25,000 nucleotides of DNA. Origin: Symbiodinium natans (taxonomy: Eukaryota > Sar > Dinophyceae > Suessiales > Symbiodiniaceae). Shown piece by piece: positions 7,475 to 16,955 of the stretch. The first letter of the stretch is position 1. Every line of letters begins with the position of its first letter. The DNA is taken from contig CAJNDS010000077.1 of NCBI GenBank assembly GCA_905221605.1, positions 1-25,000 of the forward strand. The letters run 5' to 3'. The notes under the pieces were generated by a model, which saw nothing but the letters and a program-made list of their open reading frames with translations, was not told the origin of the DNA and made no database searches. The translations under genes and the position numbers were made by a program.

Positions 7475-7650
7475 GGGTGACATGTTTTACTTGTTTAAGG
7501 GTACTTAAACTCAACAAGCAATAGCAACTTAAATCTTATTTTACATGTTTAGGGATACTTAAACTCAATAAGAAATTAAACTCAATGAGGAATAGAAACT
7601 TAAATCCTTCAGGGGCACTTAAACTCAATAAGGAATAGAAACTTAAATCT
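7475..7650 (+). repeat. AT-rich tandem repeat, 54 to 60 bp unit, three copies
   Basis: The motif ACTTAAACTCAA-AAG-AATAG-AACTTAAAT starts at about 7503, 7557 and 7617. The middle copy contains an internal duplication of AAACTCAAT. TTTTAC-TGTTTA-GGG precedes copies one and two. It is clearly more AT-rich than the surroundings. No coding potential is seen. Confidence 0.85.
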
Positions 7651-7739
7651 TCGATACTATCCCAGCAATAAACTCGAACATTCAGGGCTATGGGTTCGAA
7701 GCCTTCCTCTGTTGTGTTTTTTTTTGGGGGGGGGTCCAG

Positions 7740-7800
7740 GGGTTAGGGTTTAGGGTTTAGGGTTTAGGATTTAGGGTTGGGGGTTTGGGGTTTAGGGTTC
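7740..7800 (+). repeat. Interstitial telomeric repeat block (TTTAGGG)
   Basis: Seven to eight units with TTGGGGG/TTTGGGG variants, preceded by a T9G9 run (7717-7734). Confidence 0.9.
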
Positions 7801-8004
7801 AAGGGTGGCTGGAATGTTGCAAGGTGTGGGGCTTACGGCTTGCGATGAACATCGGCCTTAAGATGTTGAAGGTGTGTCCGATCGTATGAGCTCATTTTCG
7901 GGCGTTGCTCTGAGTTGCTTCGTGTTGGTTGTGAGCTAAGCGCCTGCGAACTCTGCCCATAGCTCCTGTGTGGGCAACTTATCATCTGCAGTTCTCGAAG
8001 TGGG

Positions 8005-8105
8005 CCTAAACCCTAAACCCCTAACCCTAACCTCTAAACCCTACCCTAATCCCTAGACCCGAAACCCTAAAACCTAAACCCTAATATCTAAACCCTAAAC
8101 CCTAC
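8005..8105 (-). repeat. Degenerate CCCTAAA array
   Basis: About 14 units of variable length and sequence. Confidence 0.88.
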
Positions 8106-8224
8106 TGCACCTTCACTGCGTGGAAGCCCTAGACACCCTGAGCTTTCCGAGCCATGACGTTCAGGCGTACCCATCACTAGTACCCCAAAAGCACGATCCT
8201 ACATATAGGAGCCCAAGGCTTGCA

Positions 8225-8352
8225 TTAGGGTTTAGGGTTGATGGGTTGATGGGTTGAGGGGTTGAGGGGTTGAGGGGTTGATGGGTTGATGGGTTGATGG
8301 GTTGATGGGTTGATGGGTTGCGGGTTGAGGGTTTAGGGTTTAGGGTCTAGGG
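8225..8352 (+). repeat. Array of 8-bp TTGATGGG/TTGAGGGG units inside a telomeric repeat block
   Basis: Canonical TTTAGGG lies at both edges. Between 8238 and about 8324 there are two TTGATGGG, three TTGAGGGG and five TTGATGGG units. The period is 8, so the array was re-expanded from a mutated unit. Confidence 0.93.
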
Positions 8353-8486
8353 CCCCTCACACTGAAAGCGAAGTCCTAGGCGAGGCGCGAGATGCTGTCA
8401 CTGTTACCCTCCGGCTCCGCCACCGTCTTGGAGGTCTTTGACTTGCTGCCGGTCATATATACCCTTTAAGGGATTATATAGGGTAC

Positions 8487-8637
8487 CTCATTCCCCCAAT
8501 TTCCTACTAACCAACAGTAAGGCCTTTGAAAGCAGAGGGCTCTGCTTGGGAACTGGAGTTTGAGGCCCCTAGGGTTTCGGGGGCTTATCATAATCCCAGG
8601 ACTGTTTGTAGAAGGGGGAACATCCCAATTGGGCCTA
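8487..8637. mobile_element. Hairpin element, family A (copy 2, diverged or interrupted)
   Basis: The right arm (8591-8637) reads ATCATAATCCC, GGACTGTTTGTA, GGGGGAACATCCCAAT and matches the right arm of the copy at 21062-21173. A weaker left arm (TTCCCCCAATTTCCTACTAA, then CAACAGTAAGG) starts near 8490. About 70 bp of unrelated sequence separates the arms. Confidence 0.5.
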
Positions 8638-8977
8638 GGATTGAGAGTTTTGCGGGTTCGGGAAGGCTTGCTTTCAAAAGGGCCTGTGCCTTCGCCACAG
8701 CGTGTGGGTGTTCTTTGTCCAGTTACATGAAGCCAAGGTTTTCATAGTTGAGGCGTTTCGGCTTAGCATGCAGGGCTTCGTAGGGTGCTTGTGTGAACAC
8801 CTGAACTAACCTTGCAGTCTCAAAGGCCTGTATGGTTGGGATGTGCCTTAACTTCCCAGCAATTGGCATCTTTCTGTTGGATACCTAATTATTGTATATA
8901 GCGCACTCCCCATTTCCCCATGAGCCCGTCCACCCCCCGAAAGGGGCCATGATGTAGAGAGAGCAAAAAAAAGAGAA

Positions 8978-9086
8978 AGAGAGCGAGAGAGCGAGAGAGC
9001 GAGAGAGCGAGAGAGCGAGAGAGCGAGAGAGCGAGAGAGCGAGAGAGCGAGAGAGCGAGAGAGCGAGAGAGCGAGAGAGCGAGAGA
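8978..9086 (+). repeat. GAGAGAGC minisatellite
   Basis: About 13 copies of an 8-bp unit (GCGAGAGA) following an A-rich GAGAAAGA lead-in. The minus strand reads as a Leu-Ala-Leu-Ser repeat, a shadow rather than a protein. Confidence 0.95.
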
Positions 9087-9147
9087 TTCAGAGAGCGAGA
9101 GCCCACCCTAAACAGCCTACACTCCCGAAACTCCCGAGAATTCTGCA

Positions 9148-9312
9148 CCCTTAAACACCCCCAAACATCCCCAAACACCCCTAAACACCCCTAAACACCT
9201 CAAAACACCTCTAAGCACCCCCGAAAAACACCCCCAAACCCCCCTTAACAACACCCCTAAGAACAAAAAAACAAGCCCCTCAAAAAAACACCCCAAAAGC
9301 CCCCCCCCCCCA
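9148..9312 (+). repeat. Degenerate ACACCCC-AAAC repeat
   Basis: About a dozen loose 10-bp units of the form ACCCCNAAAC grade into A-rich and C-rich runs. It may be a very diverged relative of the CCCTAAA arrays. Confidence 0.7.
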
Positions 9313-9386
9313 CCTCTCCCCAAAAAGGTGGGCATTGGCGTGGAGACTTGGGCCTCGAACTTGCCGCTCCTCGGTTGAAAAACCGG

Positions 9387-9438
9387 AAACCCTAAAACCC
9401 TAAACCCCTAAAACCCTAAAACCCTAAACCCTAAACCT
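9387..9438 (-). repeat. Interstitial telomeric repeat block with CCCTAAAA units
   Basis: About seven units, several being octamers. Confidence 0.92.
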
Positions 9439-9576
9439 GGGGTGCACCAATACCAGTGCAAAGCCATAAGGTGTAGGGTTTGGGGTTTAGGGTTTGGGTT
9501 TGGGGTTTCGGGTTCGTGGTGTAAGGGTTCGGGTTTGAGGTCTTGAAGGTGATGCTGCACCCCATGTTCTTGAGGT

Positions 9577-9629
9577 CTAAACCCTAAACCCTAGACCCTA
9601 AACCCTAAACCCTAAACCCTAAACCCTAA
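9577..9629 (-). repeat. Telomeric repeat block, left arm of an inverted pair
   Basis: Seven CCCTAAA units. The next block in opposite polarity starts only about 10 bp further on. Confidence 0.95.
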
Positions 9630-9638
9630 GAGAGACAT

Positions 9639-9723
9639 GTTTAGGGTTTCGGGCTTAGGGTTTAGGGTTGAGGGTTTAGGGCTTCGGTTGAGGGTTTAGG
9701 GTTTAGGGTTTAGGGTTTAGGGG
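9639..9723 (+). repeat. Telomeric repeat block, right arm of an inverted pair
   Basis: Eleven or so TTTAGGG-type units with TTTCGGG, TTGAGGG and CTTCGG variants. With 9577-9629 it forms a palindrome with a very short loop. Confidence 0.95.
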
Positions 9724-9875
9724 TGCTTCTGACACATATACCTACATGGAGATCCCCTTCGAGCAGCACATGCCCAGGAGACAAAGCCACCCCCGCCACC
9801 TTAGAGACAAGCCATAGCAGGCGTCCAGCAGAGGTGTCAAGGAGCATACCTGGGGCATCTTCAAAGTGCAAAAAG

Positions 9876-9915
9876 GTTTAGGGTTTAGGGTTTAGGGTTT
9901 AGGGTTTAGGGTTTA
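9876..9915 (+). repeat. Interstitial telomeric repeat block (TTTAGGG)
   Basis: Five and a half near-perfect units. Confidence 0.94.
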
Positions 9916-9989
9916 CACTCCACACCCGAAGCCCTAACCCCTAGAGCAACCCCACTTACTTGGGGTTAAGAAGTTGGCCCTGGCATTGG

Positions 9990-10500
9990 TACAAGGGGTT
10001 TATCTTCAGAGCTCGAGACCACAGTCGACCGTACAAGCCCAGAAACCCTGGAGGGGATAAACCCTAAACACTAAACCAAACAGCCTCTGAAGCAGCATCT
10101 GAGGCTTTACCCAGCGACTGTTTCCCTCGTCGGTTTGGATCCAGAGGCTTTTGGGCCCTGTGGAGCCACGAGTTTCGGACTTAGGGGCTGTTGAAGGCTT
10201 GTTATCGGGGTTTAGGGTTCAGGGTTTAGGGTTGTAGGGTTATATACTTTCGATTTTTCGAAGCCCGCTCCATCCTGCTATTGGCAACTGCAAGAATACG
10301 CAATCAGAATGTCTGCAAAGACATGCAGTTCCAGACCCTAAACCCTGAACCCTGGGCAATTTGCCCTGAACCTTCCATGGTTCTCCTGCCACCAGCGTCA
10401 TCGGCCATACCGTCATGACAAAGCCCTGACAGTTAAGGAACAGACACAAATTCAATATGGCGAGTTCTCGAAAATATGCACACATTCTGGGGTTACGCCT
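9990..10500. other. ITR-poor spacer, no gene supported
   Basis: Only short TTTAGGG traces (10209-10240) interrupt sequence without recognisable features. Open frames are below 85 codons and not convincing. Confidence 0.5.
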
Positions 10501-10562
10501 CCAAGGCGGCCCCTCTTATTTAGGGTGCCCAAAAAGGAGGCCATAATATTGAGAACTGGCCA
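10501..10562. mobile_element. Hairpin element, family B (copy 2, same subtype as 1601)
   Basis: Its 55 bp at 10503-10557 align with 1601-1654 end to end with a handful of substitutions and one indel. The right end TTGAGAACT corresponds to the family B TIR. Confidence 0.6.
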
Positions 10563-10739
10563 TATCGTGATTTCAAGGCCTTTTCCTTGCGAGGTATTGG
10601 GCTCTTATGGGAATAGGGTAGAAGGCCACAAACCCTGGGTGGATCGTAGACAGTTCGATGGTTGAGTCACGTCCAGGGTTTAGGGCTTAGGGTTTATTCG
10701 GGTTTAGGGATTAGGGTGTAGGAGCATCTAAGCCTGTGC

Positions 10740-11160
10740 AGAGTGGGCAATTTAGATGGATTCTCCTGTGTGAGAATTCAATCCTGCACCTTGAATCTTG
10801 AACCCATTGGGTCTAGAAATCTTCAGGGAGGGCATGAGATAGATATTAAGCCTTGTCCTTGACTCGGCAAGTTGCGCTTTCTGCTTCTTATGTAGGCAGT
10901 TTTCCAACCATGGAGTCTTTTTTCGGGTATCCTGAATGCGATCACAGAAGAACGAAACAAATCTGTCGCTATGCCCAAGACTTAAGCTCCAAACCCTAAA
11001 CCCCAACCAAACGGCCCCAATTCTGCTGCAGGTATCCTCAAGCACAGTCTGGCCAAAGAAGCCTAGAGGCGGCGGCCGAATCGTGTTGCCATGATGGGCT
11101 ATCGATTCAAACCCGAGACCCGAAAGCCGAAAGTCAAAGCTTTACAGCTTAAAGCGTTTG
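10740..11160. other. Spacer with a 97-codon minus-strand open frame, unrecognised
   Basis: The minus frame covering 10752-11045 is open for 97 codons. Its residues (for instance SHTGESI at the C-terminus) do not match any family I know, and part of it reads through CCCTAAA-like sequence near 10990. I treat it as a chance frame. Confidence 0.3.
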
Positions 11161-11475
11161 GTCTCTAGGTTTAGGGTTTAGGGCTTAGTGTTTGATTTGC
11201 ACAACAGTAGCTTCTACTTAGAAGAAGCAGGTCAAATGGGTGAAGAATGTGGAATTACGCGGAAGTAAAATCTAGCAATGGCCAAAGCAATTATTGCTAA
11301 TCTTCAGAAGCATTTGAATAGAGCTAGCTACGCGGACCCTAAACCATGTTAGCCTGGTTACATACCTGTTTGCATATGCAACTCTTTCTACACACCGGTG
11401 AGCATATCCCTGAGCCAGTGGTTGCGAGTGTGGAGTGTATTGTAAGCCAGTTCTGTGACAAGCAACAAGAACAAA

Positions 11476-11576
11476 TGGGCCGTTCTCTAAATTAGGTTCC
11501 CGTTCTTGGTCCTTCTTGGAAAGGTACCGTACTGTATAGGGACTACCAAAGGGAACCTAGTTTAGAGAACCACCCA
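11476..11576. mobile_element. Hairpin element, family B (copy 3, best preserved)
   Basis: A 101-bp element. The left arm TGGGCCGTTCTCTAAATTAG-GTTCCC pairs with the right arm GGGAAC-CTAGTTTAGAGAACCACCCA across more than 30 bp with few mismatches. No TA flank; A-rich sequence borders both sides (ACAAA left, AATCG right). It defines the family TIR, G-TTCTCTAAA-TAGGTTCCC. Confidence 0.75.
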
Positions 11577-11850
11577 AATCGAAAAATCCTGGCAATTCTG
11601 GTCCCTTCAGCCCTGGTAAGTAATCTTTGTGGTTCTTTACTGTAACTTTAGATCCTTAGCCTTTTTGGGCTTATTGGGTTTCTTAAGAAGGCAGCTAAAA
11701 AAATAATTAATAGCTACCCTGCTAAGTGCAGCCAAGAAATGTTTTTGTTTTCCCCGAGCTTCCTCGAAGCATCAAACCTTCTTCGCCCACGAGGGCTCTA
11801 AAAATCACAACCACTGCCAACCCTTCTTGAAGCAAAAGCCACACCGGAAA
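11577..11850. other. Unannotated AT-richer spacer
   Basis: No array and no supportable gene. A TTTCTTAAGAAGG motif near 11680 faintly resembles a family D end, but no partner end was found. Confidence 0.4.
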
Positions 11851-11980
11851 CCCTAAAATTCTAAGCCCTACACCCTAATCCAAGGCTGGAGGACCACAGT
11901 TTCCAGGACTTCGGGTCTGGGTTTTTTTTTCCGTGCCGGCTCGAGTTTGGGAGGGGTGGCGAGCCCCTCCCATGACGTGC

Positions 11981-12026
11981 TGAACCCTGAACCCTGTACC
12001 CTAGACCCTAAACCCTAAACCCTAAA
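11981..12026 (-). repeat. Interstitial telomeric repeat block
   Basis: CCCTGAA, CCCTGTA and CCCTAGA variants precede three CCCTAAA units. Confidence 0.9.
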
Positions 12027-12118
12027 TATTCATGGATTCTTACCTTGTTGCTTGGGTTCGCTCAGGCGGCTCAAAGAGGACCCCGAACCCCGATTCCAGG
12101 GCGGTTGGGGACGCCTCG

Positions 12119-12169
12119 GTTTAGGGTTTAGGGTTTAGGATTCAAGGTTCAGGGTTTAGGGTTTAGGGC
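12119..12169 (+). repeat. Interstitial telomeric repeat block (TTTAGGG)
   Basis: Seven units with TTCAAGG/TTCAGGG variants in the middle. Confidence 0.92.
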
Positions 12170-12264
12170 TAGCCTTAAAACCTATAGATCCAGAAACCGT
12201 GCCCCTGGCAGGCATGGACTTCCGAGCCGTCAGGGGCTGGGCAGAGGTCGGAATCCCCCGTCGT

Positions 12265-12292
12265 CCCCCCCCCCGTTTTTTTTTGGGGGGGG
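12265..12292 (+). repeat. C10-G-T9-G8 homopolymer cluster
   Basis: Consecutive runs of C, T and G. The C and G runs could pair across the T run. It resembles the homopolymer cores at 4114-4199 but no TIRs were found around it. Confidence 0.8.
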
Positions 12293-12329
12293 TAGCTTGC
12301 TCTTTAAATTAGGGTTTAGGGTTTAGGTT

Positions 12330-13894
12330 CTGGCACAAGACAGCGTGGATCGTCCCTTTCCTTATCCGTGCCGCCATGGTACCAGCTTCACTCGAACCGC
12401 AAGATTGCCACTATGTCCCGCAGTGATTGCCATTACGACTTCTTGCCGATTGCCAATACAAGCACATGCGCCTGACCGTCAACTTCAGGTCGGTATTCAA
12501 TTCCACCGCTACGACGGTCAGATTATCAGTGGAGGATGGGCTCTCCTTAGTTTTTTCCTACCTGGCCATCAACTTCGACTGGTATGATGCTTTCCAACAA
12601 ATTATTCTGGAGGTTTTACGTGGGTCTGAATGTCATCCCGCACTGTATTTCCAGACCGATGTGGGAGTGCTGCGCCTCTCTACGTTTGTTCCACTTGACC
12701 CTGCCGCTTTTGCCTATGTGTTTTGCCAACCATGGGAGACCGGTGGCTCCCAATGATGCAACCGTAAACCTCTGGAACACCCCATCAGACTGTCAGGTCT
12801 GCAAGTGCATGTCTCCACCTTCCGACGGCGCATTTTTTTTGGATTACCATACAGGATGACATTGACCCCAACTTAGCAAGCGGCCTTCTTGAACTATTCC
12901 ACAATGCTGTCTAGGGGAGCCGACATGAGGCGAACCGGAGGACCACGGCCTTCCCATGCTCTACGCCAACGTCGACTGACTTATCAGGTGATCCATCTTT
13001 TATCGACGAGTGGTCACGAATTCCCCCTGTGCGTCGGGTGAGCAGCGACTATAGAAGCGTCCTTTCTAACTAAGCTTTTCCCCACGGTGGCCGGAAAATT
13101 TACCCTAGTCCTGCCATCGTCTCACCCGAAAAGGGTTGCGAAGAGCCCTCTATATACATGTCGATCGCGTATGTAGTTTCCCTGTACTTGTTCCCCAAGC
13201 TGTATGCTTCCGCCAACTCTATGTTTTCCCCGCACGCTAGTCCCATTGAAAGGGCTGCTGACGAGCGGTCTCACCTGTGGACACGCTCTGCGCGACTGAG
13301 AGAGAGAGAGAAGGTTTAGGATAACAACCTTAAGGGGGATGTTTTCGGGACATAAGGGGAGACCGTAGCCAACCAATTAATCCAAGTGAGCGAAGCCTCG
13401 CCGTACTGCACAATCAGCCGCCCTAGGGAAATCGCTTCTTCCCCTCCCTTCCCCTCGTGGGTCCCTGGGTGTTGTTCGGTTGATTTGGGGGATTTCGGTT
13501 GTTGGGGAAGGGAGGGACAATCTTCAAACCTCGTATTCTGTCTACAGCCCCAACCCACCAAAACTGTGGGGAGGGAACCACACCTACTCCACCCTGACTG
13601 TGGGGAGTATACCTAAGAGGAAGGTCTCAATTCGGGGCGGGGGCATATACCATTGGCTCCCACGCTTTTGCCTTCCTCATGTTTTGTCCTAAAGGGACGT
13701 TTTCGGCAGCTGGTGGGGAACACACACTTGTTCTACATGGTACCGTGGTTGGCACTGCGTGGTGTTAGCTGTTGCTTCGTGATACCACCCACCACCTTCC
13801 AAACCTATCACACCAACAGACTCTGTATTGCTGGCCCCTTGGGGCGGTCCTTCCCCGCAAGGGGGGGATCTTCGGCTGTGGAAGGAAGGAAGAA
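12330..13894. other. Longest ITR-free stretch in the window; open frames, no identified gene
   Basis: About 1.56 kb without a TTTAGGG block (only GGTTTAGG near 13313). The forward frame 12427-12756 is open for 109 codons after a TGA at 12424-12426; it has no upstream ATG and its first internal ATG is near 12466. Two overlapping forward frames (12345-12587 and 12584-12859) are also open, so none stands out. A short GA run is at 13299-13312. I recognise no domain. This is the place in the window where a real, spliced gene or non-coding RNA would most easily fit. Confidence 0.4.
12427..12756 (+). CDS. Open frame of unknown status, weak candidate exon
   Basis: 109 codons, preceded in frame by a stop and starting at a TTG, so it cannot be taken as a complete gene. 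Composition is that of an ordinary mixed protein with hydrophobic stretches around SLVFSYLAINF. No matching family came to mind, and chance frames of this length are expected in 25 kb. Confidence 0.15.
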   Translation: MPLRLLADCQYKHMRLTVNFRSVFNSTATTVRLSVEDGLSLVFSYLAINFDWYDAFQQIILEVLRGSECHPALYFQTDVGVLRLSTFVPLDPAAFAYVFCQPWETGGSQ

Positions 13895-13947
13895 GGTTTA
13901 GGGTTTAGGGTTTAGGGTGTAGGGTTTAGGGTTTAGGGTTTAGGGTT
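13895..13947 (+). repeat. Interstitial telomeric repeat block (TTTAGGG)
   Basis: Seven units. The last GGGTT merges into the left end of the family A element, so the boundary is ambiguous by a few bases. Confidence 0.94.
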
Positions 13948-14038
13948 GTTCCCCCGTATACTAATAGTCCTTAGTAGGGATTATGGTAAGGGGTACTATA
14001 ATTAATCCCTGCTAAGGACTGCTACGGGAACATCCCAA
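13944..14038. mobile_element. Hairpin element, family A (copy 3)
   Basis: The left arm (GTTCCCCCGTA, AGTCCTTAGTAGGGATTA) pairs with the right arm (TTAATCCCTGCTAAGGACT, TACGGGAACATCCCAAT). Length about 95 bp. It abuts the TTTAGGG block, and GGGTTGTTCC mimics the family end GGGATGTTCC. Confidence 0.72.
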
Positions 14039-14195
14039 TGTCTAAGCGTCAACAGGGAGGAACCTTAAATCCTACAGCAACGTGCTGTGGTTGTGAGGCG
14101 AGCACTTTATAGGAGGATCTTGCAGTTGCCGGGTCAGGGTTGTTTCGTACCCGGCAACACGGTTGCTTCACACCCGATTTCAGGCACAAGCGTAG

Positions 14196-14256
14196 CCCTA
14201 AACCCCAGACCCTAAACCCTAAACCCCAAACCCTAAACCCTAAACCCCAAACCCTA
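14196..14256 (-). repeat. Telomeric repeat block alternating CCCTAAA and CCCCAAA
   Basis: Nine units in which pairs of CCCTAAA alternate with CCCCAAA, suggesting a higher-order 21-bp unit. Confidence 0.92.
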
Positions 14257-14366
14257 GCTGGAGAGGGGCATTGGAGCCCCCTCGAACAGCCTAATCGGCA
14301 TCCCTTCCGCAGACCCCCAGCGGCATGTCGGCACATGGTCGTATCTCCCGCTTCCGTGGGGCCCTC

Positions 14367-14422
14367 TTAGGGTTTAGGGTTTAGGGTTTAGGTTTTAGGG
14401 TTTAGGGTTTAGGGTTTAGGGC
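14367..14422 (+). repeat. Interstitial telomeric repeat block (TTTAGGG)
   Basis: Eight units with one TTTTAGGG. Confidence 0.94.
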
Positions 14423-14484
14423 CACAGCAGGCCCTTCCATTCCCAGACAACAGCTTTGATGCCGTGGAATCTCGGCGTGCATTT

Positions 14485-14504
14485 GGGGGGGGGGGGGGGG
14501 GGGG
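14485..14504 (+). repeat. Poly-G tract (20 G)
   Basis: An uninterrupted run of G just upstream of degenerate TTTAGGG units (about 14511-14552). Confidence 0.9.
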
Positions 14505-14682
14505 ATTGGAGGGTTTAGGTCTTGGGGTTTAAGGTTTAGGGTGCGGGTTTTAAGCTTAAGGTATGGCCCGAAACCCCAAACCCTAAGCCCCAAACTGTGT
14601 TCTGCAAGAGCAGCCGCAGAGCATGCCCCGTCACAAAGGCCAACCCCAAAACCCCTAAACCCAATGTGAACCTTCATGCGAT

Positions 14683-14734
14683 GCCTAAACCCTAAACCCT
14701 AAACCCTAAACCCTAAACCCTAAACCCTAAACCG
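14683..14734 (-). repeat. Interstitial telomeric repeat block (CCCTAAA)
   Basis: Seven perfect units. A TTTAGGG block at 14844-14872 is its nearest inverted partner. Confidence 0.95.
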
Positions 14735-14843
14735 CCTAAACTTACACAGGGTTCCGGTTTGAAGCACTCTTTGGGCTTGGGGCTTTGGGGAGCTGCCTTG
14801 TGCCTTCTAGCCTATGGCCCTGCGAAACCCTGAACCTTCAGGT

Positions 14844-14872
14844 TTTAGGGTTTAGGGTTTAGGGTTTAGGGT
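14844..14872 (+). repeat. Short interstitial telomeric repeat (TTTAGGG)
   Basis: Four units, the first an octamer. Confidence 0.93.
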
Positions 14873-15004
14873 CCCTAAGCCCCGAAAACCCTGACACCCA
14901 TTAAAGCACTCACCCCTGCAACCCGAAAGCCGAACACCCTAAACACCCTAAAGCCATAACAGTCCGTAAGCCACTGAAACACTAAAAGCCTCTGAAGCTC
15001 CTTC

Positions 15005-15219
15005 AAACCCTAAAACCCTATAACCCCAAAACCCCTTAAAGCCCTAAACCCCTAAACCCCCAAACCCCTAAACCCTAAACCCTAAAGCCCTAGACCCCTA
15101 AACCCCCAAGCCCCCAAACCCCCAAACCCCCCAAACCCCCAAACCCCTACACCCTAAACCCTAAACCCTAAACCCTAAACCCCAAACCCCAAACCCGAAA
15201 CCCTAAACCCTAAACCCTT
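15005..15219 (-). repeat. Long degenerate CCCTAAA/CCCCAAA array
   Basis: About 29 units that drift between CCCTAAA, CCCCTAAA, CCCCCAAA and CCCGAAA, with a more canonical patch near 15150-15180. It looks old compared with the pure blocks. Confidence 0.93.
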
Positions 15220-15301
15220 CAAATCCTGAAGCTCCTTAAGGTAGCCTCGCTGGTCCTCTGCAGCGTTAGGGATCCGGACACCGCGCTCCGAGATGCCCGG
15301 C

Positions 15302-15438
15302 TTAGGGTTTAGGGTTTAGGGTTTAGGGTTTAGGGTTTAGGGTTTAGGGTTTAGGGTTTAGGGGTTAGGGGTTAGGGGTTAGGGGTTAGGAGGGGTTAGG
15401 GGTTGGAGGTTTAGGGTTTCGTGTCTAGGGTTTAGGGA
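15302..15438 (+). repeat. TTTAGGG array with TTAGGGG expansion
   Basis: Eight canonical units (15302-15360) are followed by consecutive TTAGGGG units to about 15402, then diverged units. It faces the array at 15005-15219 across about 80 bp, another inverted pair. Confidence 0.94.
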
Positions 15439-15439
15439 C

Positions 15440-15780
15440 CAGGGGGTGTTTGCAGGGGTTCGATAGGGTTTCATTAGAGGGTTTGGTCTGGTTTTGCGAC
15501 GTTTAGGTTTTTTATAGGGTTGTAGGGGTTTTATAGGGCTATCAGGTTGTTTATTCAGGTATTCAACAGGTTTTCGTAGGGTTCATAATATGGGTTTAGA
15601 TAGAGAAAGAACGCTGTGGGGGCCCCACTTTTCCACACACTGGATAGGGGTAAAGTGCTTGGTAGGGTTTGATAGGGTTTTGTGGTCTACAGAGGGTTGA
15701 CACGGCTCAGCGGTTGAGGGTCATTGAGGAGGTGTCGGGTTACGTTCCATCATGGGGTCTCCGAAGTTTTTGGCGCAGCA
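15440..15780. other. Spacer with scattered GTTTTATAGGG-like motifs
   Basis: No clean array. AGGGTT and TATAGGG recur irregularly (15467, 15515, 15529, 15576), possibly a fully decayed telomeric array. No gene seen. Confidence 0.45.
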
Positions 15781-15983
15781 GGACCTGCAACCCCACACCC
15801 CAAAACCCCAAACCCAAAACTCTAAAACCCTACAGCCTTTTGTAACCCCTAAACCATAGAACCTGCCTCCCATAGGGTCTGGCAGGCCTCCAGGGTTCGG
15901 GGTTTAAGCCCTAAATCCGAAAATCCAAACACCGGATTTCGGGATGTGAGGTTTAGGGAGGAGTGAGTAGGCTTCTTCAGGTA

Positions 15984-16028
15984 ACCCTAAACCCTAAACC
16001 CTAAACCCCAAACCCCAAACCCCTAAAC
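15984..16028 (-). repeat. Interstitial telomeric repeat block (CCCTAAA)
   Basis: Three canonical units then CCCCAAA variants. Confidence 0.93.
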
Positions 16029-16079
16029 ACACGAGGAAATTGCGCGTGTTCTGAAACCTGGAGGCCGGAACAGGGTCTA

Positions 16080-16135
16080 CAGGGTTTAGGGTTTAGGGTT
16101 TAGGGTTTTGAGCTTTGGGTTGAGGATTTAGGGTT
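16080..16135 (+). repeat. Interstitial telomeric repeat block (TTTAGGG)
   Basis: Four canonical units, then degenerate. Confidence 0.9.
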
Positions 16136-16458
16136 TACCTAAACTGATATATCTAAACTGGGTAGGTAGGTTAGGACCTTCATCCCAAAACCCTAAACCC
16201 TAAACTTCAGAAGCCTGCAGAAAGTTACAAGTTTTGGCCCTGAGCTTTTCCAGCGGGAGGGTTGTAGCCCTAAACCCTAAACCCTAAACCCTGCCGGGAA
16301 CATCTGCCTTTTTGAAGGAACGGTTCCGCAAATGGTTTAGTTTAGGGCGCTTGGGGGTTTAGGGACGTCGGGATTTTGGGTCTTCGGGATTCCTCTAGGC
16401 CCTTTTCAGGTGTGGCAAATATAACTCTTACAATTGTTTGGTGCCCGTCCGTCTATTC

Positions 16459-16528
16459 CCCTAAACCCTAAACCCTAAACCCTAAACCCTGAACCCTGAA
16501 CCCTGAACCCTAAACCCTAAACCCTAAC
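16459..16528 (-). repeat. Telomeric repeat block with three CCCTGAA units
   Basis: Ten units. The three CCCTGAA variants are adjacent. Confidence 0.94.
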
Positions 16529-16638
16529 TTTGGAAACCCTAAGATACCCCACCAGGGAACGCCCCTCCCCAAGATGTCTTTTGTTTCTGGGCTCAAACCA
16601 CAGGGAGTCCCGAAATCGGCCCAACACCCCTGCACTGA

Positions 16639-16817
16639 CTAAACCCTAAACCCTAAATCCCTAAACCCTAAATCCCTAAACCCCTAAACCCCTAAACCCT
16701 GAATCCCTAAACCCTAAATCCCTAAATCTCTAAACCCTAAACCCTAAATCCTGAATCCTGAAACCCTAAACCCTAAACCCTAAACCCTAAACCCTAAACC
16801 CTAAATCCCAAACCCCC
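16639..16817 (-). repeat. Long CCCTAAA/CCCTAAAT array
   Basis: About 24 units, with octamer CCCTAAAT and CCCCTAAA variants interspersed. A purer run of seven CCCTAAA lies at its right end. Confidence 0.94.
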
Positions 16818-16955
16818 CCAAAGCGCGGGTTTAAGGTTCAGGGCTTAGGGCCTCAGGGTTCAGGATGTATGTTTAAAGTCTTCAAGGCTTTGGCAGCCCA
16901 GAACTCCGAGTTAGGTCGAACAGCTCCTTGTCCTTGCCAGTCCTCGAACAAGTTC

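Noticed and set aside
7685-7705. GGGTTCGAAGCC resembling a tRNA T-arm (B box)
   Set aside because: No matching acceptor stem, D-arm or A box at the right distance upstream.
8885-9335. Two overlapping minus-strand frames rich in Leu/Ser or Gly/Val
   Set aside because: They are translations of the GAGAGAGC minisatellite and the C-rich decamer repeat, with no complex segment.
14049-14336. Minus-strand open frame of 95 codons
   Set aside because: Its core is the low-complexity GLGFRVW-type translation of the heptamer array, so the open frame is a by-product of the repeat.
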